A stretch of DNA of 8,500 nucleotides from Acidobacteriota bacterium (GTDB taxonomy: Bacteria; Acidobacteriota; Thermoanaerobaculia; Multivoradales; UBA5704). A model generated the notes under the pieces. That model did not search any database. It worked only from the letters and a program-made list of their open reading frames with translations, and was not told the DNA's origin. The translations under genes and the position numbers were made by a program. This document shows positions 1 through 4,962 of the stretch, in pieces; position 1 is the first letter of the stretch; every line of letters begins with the position of its first letter. Location of the stretch: assembly GCA_003223675.1 (NCBI GenBank), contig QHVW01000833.1:1-8500 (forward strand). Direction: 5' to 3'.

Positions 1-284
1 ACCGTCGACAGGGTCATGAGCTCCGTTCCCGTGCCTGGAGAGCTTGAGTCATAGATCGTAACGTCGCTTCCGGACAGTGTTCCACTGCTGCCCGTCCCGT
101 CGGGAATCCAAGTCAAAGCCATGCTGCGCGGATTATTGTTTCCATTCGTCCAATTGAGATTATAGGTGCTGGATGAGCTCGAAGCGGAGTTGATGGATAT
201 CGTGTTGCCCTCCGGGAAGAGCACTTCCGCAAATTCACCATTGTCCCAGCTTTCGATTGTAAGGGAAGAAGGTGGTGGGCACAT
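1..284 (-). CDS. Small Ser/Asn/Thr-rich protein of unknown function (3' end outside window)
   Basis: The frame stays open from an ATG at 284-282 to the left edge, giving the first 94 residues; the C-terminus is missing. The start is supported by an AGAGGAGA ribosome-binding sequence six bases upstream and by an in-frame TAA further upstream. The protein begins MCPPPSSLTIESWDNGEF and has no signal peptide or membrane segment. It is rich in Ser, Asn, Thr and Gly, with alternating hydrophobic stretches (LTIESW, YNLNWTN, MALTWIP, DVTIYD), which suggests a soluble beta-sandwich fold. I recognise no family. It lies 92 bases downstream of the CHAT gene on the same strand and could be cotranscribed with it. 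Its base composition is less GC-rich than the TPR-CHAT genes and resembles the small genes at 3912-4832. The reading frame is secure; the function is unknown. Confidence 0.75.
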   Translation of the reverse strand, partial: MCPPPSSLTIESWDNGEFAEVLFPEGNTISINSASSSSSTYNLNWTNGNNNPRSMALTWIPDGTGSSGTLSGSDVTIYDSSSPGTGTELMTLST

Positions 285-290
285 GTTGGC

Positions 291-298
291 TCTCCTCT
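291..298 (-). promoter_or_regulatory. Ribosome-binding site of the small gene at 1-284
   Basis: The minus strand reads AGAGGAGA six bases before the ATG at 284. The AGAGGAG core is the same as in the two small plus-strand genes at 3912 and 4359. It fixes the start of an otherwise unrecognised protein. Confidence 0.65.
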
Positions 299-346
299 GA
301 CTTTAGACCTGGCGGGGTTGCCATCGTCTGACGGGAAGTGACTCCG

Positions 347-370
347 GGCCGGCGGTTATCTCACCCGGCC
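347..370 (-). terminator. Short GC hairpin between the CHAT gene and the small downstream gene
   Basis: GGCCGG (347-352) pairs with CCGGCC (365-370) across a 12-base loop, just downstream of the CHAT stop codon. No T-run follows on the minus strand, so it is a weak terminator candidate at best and may simply reflect high GC. The rest of the 92-base gap shows only the ribosome-binding site of the next gene. Confidence 0.2.
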
Positions 371-376
371 GCCCTC

Positions 377-1699
377 TCACCGCGCCAGAGACACAGTCTC
401 CCAGTCGCCCTGGAGCACGAAACCGCTCCAATAGTAGGGTGAACGCCAGCGCTTGTCATTGCGGACGGCGAGCTGTGCCAGGCGCAGGGCCGCGGCGGGG
501 GTCCGGCCCGTGGACGAGAGCAGCCGATAGAAGTGGGACATCAGCTCCGCCGTCGCCTGATCCTCGACCCTCCAGAGGCTGGCCACGACCTGCCGGGCGC
601 CGGCGTAGAGAAAGCCCTGGGTCAGCCCGACCAGCCCCTCGCCCCGCACGTTCTTGCCCAACGCTGTCTCGCAGCCGGAGAGGACGACCAGATCGGCTCC
701 GAGCCGCAGGTTGTAGATGTCGCCGAGCCCGAGGAATCCGTCGACCGCAGCTCCCCGCTTCTCCACGCGGGAGAGCATCAGGCCCGAAAGGGCGGGCGTC
801 TGGGCATCGATCAGGCCGTGGGTCGCGAAGTGAACGATCCGGTACTGGGAGAGCTCCGGCGACAGGGCGGTCTTCCGGCTGGCGCGGAAGTCGAGAGCGA
901 GGAGCGACCGGCCCGGCGGGACCGCCGCCGCGATCGCCTGCGCCTCGCGCCGGGTCCAGGGGAGCCGGAGGAGCGGTCCGGAGCCGGCAGAGGAGCGCGC
1001 CGGCGAGGGCTCCCGGCCTCCCGTTCCGGAGCGCGCCGCCACCCGCGGATCCGCGGCATCGAACACCGGGTCGGCCAGCACCGCGACCACCCCCGTGGCG
1101 GGCTCGCGCCGGGCGAGCCGCCGTTGCAGGATCAGGGCCGTGGCCGAAGGCGCGTTGAGGACCTCGTGCCGGGTGACCAGGGGAGCACCGCTGCCCCCGG
1201 GAAGCGGCAGGGCCCCGAACGGGATGTACTGGAGCTCGCCGTCGGCGACGATGATCAGCCGGCGGCCGGCAAGCCTCCCGGCGACCGGCCCGAGCAGCAT
1301 CCGGCTAAGGTGCGCGGCGGCCCGCGCGAGGCGGCTCTCCCCGGCCTCTCCGGGCGCCAGCACGCTCAAGCCTCCGTAGACCTCGCGGGCGGCCTCCTCG
1401 ATGCGAGCCCGCGACGGCAGCTCGAACCCGGTCACGGCCTCCCGGTCCACCGCCCAGAGAAAGCTGCGCTCCTCGCCGAGCGCGTATTCCAGGAGCAGCG
1501 TCCTGCCGTCGAGCAGCCGTTGGATCTCGTTGCTGGTGGCCGCGGGAGGCTGGGTGAGCGCCGCGTAGCGCGGGCTGTGACGGCGGATCTCGGCCTCGAC
1601 CTCGGCGAGATCCGCGAGCACCGCGCCGACCTCCTGGTCGGCCGCCTGCTCCCGCTTCGCGGCCGCCGGGCCTTTCAGCAGGCTGTCCTGCCGGCCCAC
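377..1699 (-). CDS. CHAT domain (caspase-like) protease module, separated from its TPR half
   Basis: CHAT proteins are caspase-fold cysteine peptidases, usually fused to TPRs that act as sensor or scaffold. Residues about 65-95 (LLLEYALGEERSFLWAV) and 147-165 (LIIVADGELQYIPFGALP) are typical of the region leading into the CHAT core. The catalytic dyad is present: His294 in VHFATHG (289-295) and Cys343 in LSGCETALG (340-348). The family's C-terminal motif SPYYWSGFVLQGDW closes the protein (420-433), so the protease core looks intact. The nominal GTG start at 1699 lies eight bases past the TPR stop codon, with only a weak AAGG upstream. The same frame stays open upstream, and residues encoded at about 1700-1777 (GTDGREGIGPALRDRERALL, then RRLKAKV) read as the normal linker of a TPR-CHAT protein. 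I therefore think this ORF is the 3' part of a frameshifted single gene. Translation by reinitiation at 1699 is the alternative. The family call is near certain; whether it is expressed is not. Confidence 0.9.
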   Translation of the reverse strand: MGRQDSLLKGPAAAKREQAADQEVGAVLADLAEVEAEIRRHSPRYAALTQPPAATSNEIQRLLDGRTLLLEYALGEERSFLWAVDREAVTGFELPSRARIEEAAREVYGGLSVLAPGEAGESRLARAAAHLSRMLLGPVAGRLAGRRLIIVADGELQYIPFGALPLPGGSGAPLVTRHEVLNAPSATALILQRRLARREPATGVVAVLADPVFDAADPRVAARSGTGGREPSPARSSAGSGPLLRLPWTRREAQAIAAAVPPGRSLLALDFRASRKTALSPELSQYRIVHFATHGLIDAQTPALSGLMLSRVEKRGAAVDGFLGLGDIYNLRLGADLVVLSGCETALGKNVRGEGLVGLTQGFLYAGARQVVASLWRVEDQATAELMSHFYRLLSSTGRTPAAALRLAQLAVRNDKRWRSPYYWSGFVLQGDWETVSLAR

Positions 1700-1707
1700 C
1701 TTGGCCT

Positions 1708-1800
1708 TCAGACGCCGGAGCAGGGCTCGCTCGCGGTCGCGCAGCGCCGGACCGATGCCCTCGCGCCCGTCCGTGCCCGCCTCCTGGCCAGGTCGATGGC
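1708..1800 (-). pseudogene. Frame-change junction between TPR and CHAT halves (probable deletion)
   Basis: Reading on the minus strand, the TPR frame is family-like up to HGAFETAIDLA, which ends at 1786. It then turns into an Arg-rich tail without family character (from RRRARTGARASVRR) and stops at 1708. From about 1777 the CHAT frame carries the expected charged helix (ALRDRERALLRRLKAKVGRQ). Joining the two requires a -1 or +2 change of frame near 1775-1790. From memory of TPR-CHAT proteins, a segment of roughly 30 residues with a SERARAR..LL..L helix normally sits between these two pieces and is absent here. That suggests a deletion of about 100 bases whose length is not a multiple of three, rather than a one-base error. 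No long homopolymer lies at the site. Confidence 0.6.
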
Positions 1801-3564
1801 GGTCTCGAACGCGCCGTGCCGGGCGGCCAGGAACGAGGCGCGCAGGTCCGGATTCGGCTCCGTGGCCCGCAGGGTTTCGATCAGGCTGAGCGCTTCGCCG
1901 GCCCGCGACAGCGCCTCCTGGGCTCGTCCCAGTATGCGGTCGGCGCGGGCCAGGGACGTCAGCGCCATGATGACCCGGGCCGGAGCCTTGACGGCGCGAG
2001 CCCGCTCGACCGCCTGAGCCAGGAGCTCGGCGGCCTTCTCCGGCTGCTTCAGGGCCAGATACGCCTCTCCCAGGGAGCGCAGGATCGGCGGCTCGTCGGC
2101 ACGGTCGACCAGGAGCCGGGAGATCTCGAGGGCCCGGGTCAGCTCGGACAGCGCCGCCGTGGGCTCACCCGCGGCGAGGCTCGCTTCCCCCATGAGACGG
2201 CGGGCGAGCATCTCGCCCCGGCGGTCGGACGCGGCGCTCGCCACGCCGGCGGCCCGGCGGCCGGCGTCGAGCGCCCGCGCATTGTCCCCCAGACGGAAAT
2301 ACGTCTCTCCGATGGCCGTCTCGGATCCGGCCTCACCGGGCTTGTCGCCAATCTCGCGGCGGATCGACAAGGACTGCTCCAGGTTGGCCAGTGCGCGCTG
2401 GAAATCACCCAACCCGTAGTGCGCGACGCCGAGGTTGTAGAGCAGAGAAGCCTCCTGGAGCCGGTCGCCGGACGGACGGACGATCGCGAGCGCCGCGGCG
2501 TAGGCCTCGAGAGCCTCGCCGAGCTCGCCGAGGCTGTAATACAGGACCCCCAGGTTGTTGAGGGTGCGGGCCTCGCCCGTCCGGTCGCCCAGGGCACGCT
2601 GCTGCGCGAGCACCCGGCGGTAGCTCTGGAGCGCCACCTGGGGCTCTCCCAGGCCCATGAAGATCTCGAGCGCCTGCTGATAGGCGCTCAGGGCCTCGCG
2701 CAGCTCTCCTTGCGAATGCAGGGCATAGCCGAGGTTGTTGAGGACCCTGCCCTCTTCGTAGACGCGGCCGAGGCCGCGCTCCAGGGCCAGGGCGTTGCGC
2801 TGCGCCGTCACGGCGTCCGCGAGCTCGCCCGTCGCGGTGCGGGCGAGCCCCACGCCTCCCCAGGCGACCGCCTGCCCAGGCTCGTCCGTCCGATCTACGG
2901 ACAGCGCCAGGGCCTGCTGGTAGCTCGCCAGGGCCTGCTTCGGCTGGCCGAGAGACATGTAGACCCCGCCGGCCGAGAGTCTGCACCTCGCCTCTTCCCG
3001 GCGGTTGCCCAGGGAACGCCAGAGGGCCTCGGCTTGCTCGTAGCGGGCGGCGGCGAGGCGCAGCGACTCCGCCTTGCCCTCGCGGTTGCCCGCCCCGGCC
3101 TCGGTCATCAGCCGTTCGGCTTCGACGACCTGGCGCTCGGCGGGCGTCGACTCCGGCAACTCCTCCATCCTCACCGCGTAGGCTCCGGGAGCCTCGCCGG
3201 GGCTCGGCGACCCGACTTTGACCGTCAGCGGCCCTGCGGCGTTCGCCGGAACCAGCAGCGACTCCGGGCCCTCGCTGTCCGTCGGGCTGTCCACCGCGAT
3301 CAGCGTCGTGCCGTCCGGGCGCAGCACCGCTACCTCGACGTCAATCCCCCGTTGCTCGACCGTGATCAGCAGCCGTGCCCCAGGGACAGCCTCTATAGAA
3401 AAAGAGTGGGATTCTCCCCCCGCAAACCGCCGCTCGATCGCGGCGGCGCCGGCCTGGAGGACCGGGCTCGCCGGCTGGGCTCCCAGACCGGAGGGTGAGG
3501 CCAATACACCGGCGAAAGTAAGGACTAAGGTCCGGCCGAGGACGCAGAGACTCCTTGCGTGCAA
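1708..3564 (-). CDS. Exported PPC-like/TPR protein, N-terminal half of a TPR-CHAT protein
   Basis: The product is about 618 residues. A signal peptide occupies residues 1-29: basic start (HARS), hydrophobic core VLGRTLVLTFAGVLA, cleavage likely after SGLGA. Residues about 35-133 form a beta-rich module like the bacterial pre-peptidase C-terminal (PPC) domain (FSIEAVPGARLLITVEQ, VEVAVLRPDG, APGAYAVRMEEL). From about 142 to 570 there are roughly ten TPRs with a 40-residue period, seen in repeated GD/GE..EA...NNLG...Y..LG units. One unit at about 300-330 is shortened. TPRs bind peptide ligands and probably control the CHAT peptidase. The start is uncertain: GTG at 3609 has no ribosome-binding site, while TTG at 3570 or 3564 follows a G-rich GGGGGGCGAGGA sequence and places the signal peptide at the N-terminus. 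I chose 3564 because GAGGA is then six bases away. The last 25 residues are out of the family frame (see the junction entry). Confidence 0.85.
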   Translation of the reverse strand: MHARSLCVLGRTLVLTFAGVLASPSGLGAQPASPVLQAGAAAIERRFAGGESHSFSIEAVPGARLLITVEQRGIDVEVAVLRPDGTTLIAVDSPTDSEGPESLLVPANAAGPLTVKVGSPSPGEAPGAYAVRMEELPESTPAERQVVEAERLMTEAGAGNREGKAESLRLAAARYEQAEALWRSLGNRREEARCRLSAGGVYMSLGQPKQALASYQQALALSVDRTDEPGQAVAWGGVGLARTATGELADAVTAQRNALALERGLGRVYEEGRVLNNLGYALHSQGELREALSAYQQALEIFMGLGEPQVALQSYRRVLAQQRALGDRTGEARTLNNLGVLYYSLGELGEALEAYAAALAIVRPSGDRLQEASLLYNLGVAHYGLGDFQRALANLEQSLSIRREIGDKPGEAGSETAIGETYFRLGDNARALDAGRRAAGVASAASDRRGEMLARRLMGEASLAAGEPTAALSELTRALEISRLLVDRADEPPILRSLGEAYLALKQPEKAAELLAQAVERARAVKAPARVIMALTSLARADRILGRAQEALSRAGEALSLIETLRATEPNPDLRASFLAARHGAFETAIDLARRRARTGARASVRRCATASEPCSGV

Positions 3565-3609
3565 TTCCAATCCTCGCCCCCCTTTAGAAGGACGCGCTGA
3601 TGGTAGCAC

Positions 3610-3911
3610 GGATCGCGGTGGGCGAGCCTGGGCTCTTTCCGCGCCGCGACGGCGACTTCATTCGCGGGTGAGATAGGACGCCTGGCCGTGGCACATCGTT
3701 GGGGCAGGCAGCGTTTCGGGCAGTCAGGATCACAGCCGTTTCGCCTGTCATTACGGGCAAGAGATATCAACTTCCTCAAGGAGGGTATATATGGAAACAG
3801 CTCTCTGACGTGATGCGCAACCTTCAACCTCCGCGGGAGGCTTCGCGGGGACGATTTCCGGAAAGCCATACAAACAGGAACCTCAACAACTATATCGAAA
3901 GAGGAGGAAGT
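3610..3911. promoter_or_regulatory. Divergent intergenic region between TPR-CHAT and the AidA/PixA-like pair
   Basis: This roughly 300-base gap separates divergent genes and must hold promoters for both, but I find no convincing -35/-10 pair in either direction. It becomes AT-richer towards the right. Visible elements: AAGGAGG at 3778-3784 followed by ATG at 3791 and a stop after five codons (METAL); a small hairpin CCTCC-GCG-GGAGG at 3828-3840; and a 10-base palindrome TTTCCGGAAA at 3855-3864. A frame that opens at 3699 and runs into the 3912 gene is not family-like before 3912, and the strong ribosome-binding site at 3901-3907 argues against using it. Confidence 0.4.
3901..3907 (+). promoter_or_regulatory. 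Ribosome-binding site deciding the start at 3912
   Basis: GAGGAGG lies four bases before ATG 3912. It selects this start over the upstream in-frame start at 3699. Confidence 0.7.
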
Positions 3912-4331
3912 ATGCCTTCTGCAATCTCTCCAAACCAGTGTACAGCCTTTATTCAGGTCTGGGTGGACGTCAACGGACTAGCGCAGGATTCTACGCGAGG
4001 GTGCTATGCAGTATCGAACCAGAGCCAAACCTCAACTGGCGAGGGCACGGCGAGCTTGACGACCAACGTGATCCCCGGCAGCAGCGTCTGTTGGGCGGTA
4101 TTGCCGATCGATCCTCAGTACAATGGGGATTTCACGATTACCTCTATCGGGGTCGAATCCGGATGGGCTCAGCCGCCCGGGCCGGTTTCAGGCCAGCCGA
4201 ACGTTTTCACCGGCCAGGTGGAGCAGTCTACCGTTGGCGGAAACATCAACTCTAACATCCAGTTCAGCTACAACGGCAGCAACCAGGCTACAGTCACACT
4301 TCCGGTAACGATCGTCCCCGTGACCGCTTAG
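3912..4331 (+). CDS. Small AidA/PixA-like (inclusion body family) protein, divergent copy 1
   Basis: The product has 139 residues and no signal peptide. It aligns by eye with the protein at 4359-4832. Both have a V.VD strand near the N-terminus, then STGEG followed by L.T.V..G (here 41-55), then PID....GD...I (here 65-76), then W.QP or W.AP. These motifs resemble the AidA/PixA family, beta-sandwich proteins known as the Xenorhabdus crystalline inclusion protein PixA and the quorum-regulated AidA. This copy is the more diverged: the C-terminal strand ends NGSNQATVTLPVTIVPVTA and lacks the WWDP signature of the neighbour. It has three cysteines (10, 31, 60), of which the one at 60 replaces a non-cysteine in the neighbour. 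It is the first gene of a likely two-gene operon, divergent from TPR-CHAT and less GC-rich than the flanking genes. The paralogy is clear to me; the family name is an inference carried by the second copy. Confidence 0.72.
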   Translation: MPSAISPNQCTAFIQVWVDVNGLAQDSTRGCYAVSNQSQTSTGEGTASLTTNVIPGSSVCWAVLPIDPQYNGDFTITSIGVESGWAQPPGPVSGQPNVFTGQVEQSTVGGNINSNIQFSYNGSNQATVTLPVTIVPVTA

Positions 4332-4343
4332 GCGAGCGCAAAA

Positions 4344-4350
4344 AGAGGAG
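4344..4350 (+). promoter_or_regulatory. Ribosome-binding site of the second AidA/PixA-like gene
   Basis: AGAGGAG lies eight bases before ATG 4359, in the 27-base gap between the two small genes. The short gap supports one transcript. Confidence 0.65.
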
Positions 4351-4358
4351 AAACTATC

Positions 4359-4832
4359 ATGAGCGCAAAGCTTCTTTCCAACTTCACGGCCAGCCCGGTG
4401 GTTCCCGCCCGGGTCATCAATGTCGCGGTGGATACCGTGTATCTGTACAGCCAAACCACTGGCCAATACGCCGGAACCGGCATCTACATGATGGATAACA
4501 ACGTCGTAGGCGGCAGCACCGGCGAAGGCGGCGAAGAGCTCAACACTGAAGTTACGGCCGGATTTGGAGTCGGTTTTAACGTGTTTCCCATCGATTCGCT
4601 CGGCAATCAGGGCGATTCCGTCGAGATTGTAGGGATGGAATTGTCTAACGGCACCAATATCTTCGGAAATTGGGGCTGGCCGGCGCCACAGCCAAGCACG
4701 TCTTCTTACCAATGGCTGGGTACGGCCATGACGCAAGGAGATTGCACCTACCAGTTGAAAATTGCCGTTTCGGTTGGCGGGGCGCCCGCGAAGTACTTCT
4801 GGTGGGATCCCTTCTTCGAGTGCACCGCCTAG
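4359..4832 (+). CDS. AidA/PixA family inclusion-body-like protein, copy 2
   Basis: The product has 157 residues and no signal peptide, so it is probably cytoplasmic. Family-like features in order: the first strand VINVAVDTVYLY (19-30); IYMMDNNVVGGSTGEGGEEL (42-61); the strand TEVTAGFGVGFNVFPID (63-79); GDSVEIVGMEL (85-95); IFGNWGWPAP (101-110); QWLGTAMTQGDCTYQLKIAV (118-137); and a C-terminal WWDPFF (148-153). The YM.DN..V.GS.GEG core and the aromatic WDP ending are what I recognise from AidA/PixA proteins. Members accumulate as inclusions or respond to quorum or stress signals, and their biochemical activity is not established. It is the second gene of the pair begun at 3912 and is followed at once by strong hairpins. 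Family assignment is fairly confident from motifs alone; a profile search against Pfam PixA (AidA) would settle it. Confidence 0.78.
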   Translation: MSAKLLSNFTASPVVPARVINVAVDTVYLYSQTTGQYAGTGIYMMDNNVVGGSTGEGGEELNTEVTAGFGVGFNVFPIDSLGNQGDSVEIVGMELSNGTNIFGNWGWPAPQPSTSSYQWLGTAMTQGDCTYQLKIAVSVGGAPAKYFWWDPFFECTA

Positions 4833-4847
4833 TAGGTAGCCGAGACC

Positions 4848-4877
4848 GTGGCAGGCCGTTGAAAAGCGGCCTGCCAC
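4848..4877 (+). terminator. Strong hairpin downstream of the AidA/PixA-like pair
   Basis: GTGGCAGGCCG (4848-4858) and CGGCCTGCCAC (4867-4877) form a perfect 11-bp stem with an eight-base loop, 15 bases after the stop codon. The position fits a transcription terminator, but no T-run follows, so it may instead protect the 3' end or be a dispersed palindrome. Confidence 0.5.
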
Positions 4878-4885
4878 CCGGGAAC

Positions 4886-4923
4886 CCACTGTGGAGGCAC
4901 CCCTTGGGGCGCCTCCACAGTGG
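4886..4923. repeat. Perfect 13-bp inverted repeat upstream of the Mur ligase
   Basis: CCACTGTGGAGGC (4886-4898) and GCCTCCACAGTGG (4911-4923) form a perfect stem. The 12-base loop itself contains CCCC and GGGG, which could add a small inner stem. It directly follows the hairpin at 4848-4877 and ends about 40 bases before the ligase start. It could be a second terminator or a REP-type element. Confidence 0.6.
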
Positions 4924-4962
4924 CTCGCGAGGCCATGCCCCTTTTGCTACTCTTCTCTCCCC

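Noticed and set aside
533..3498. Long plus-strand open frames opposite the TPR and CHAT genes (533-2017 and 1816-3498).
   Set aside because: They are antisense shadows of high-GC genes, rich in Arg/Gly/Pro/Leu without motifs. The minus strand carries clear TPR and CHAT motifs.
357..3675. An 11-base inverted match (CGGGTGAGATA at 3665-3675 and its complement at 357-367) flanking the TPR-CHAT genes, considered as mobile-element ends.
   Set aside because: Several 11-base matches are expected by chance in 8.5 kb. There is no longer similarity, target duplication or transposase.
3699..3911. A longer version of the first AidA/PixA-like protein starting at 3699.
   Set aside because: The extra residues have no family character, and a strong ribosome-binding site immediately precedes ATG 3912.
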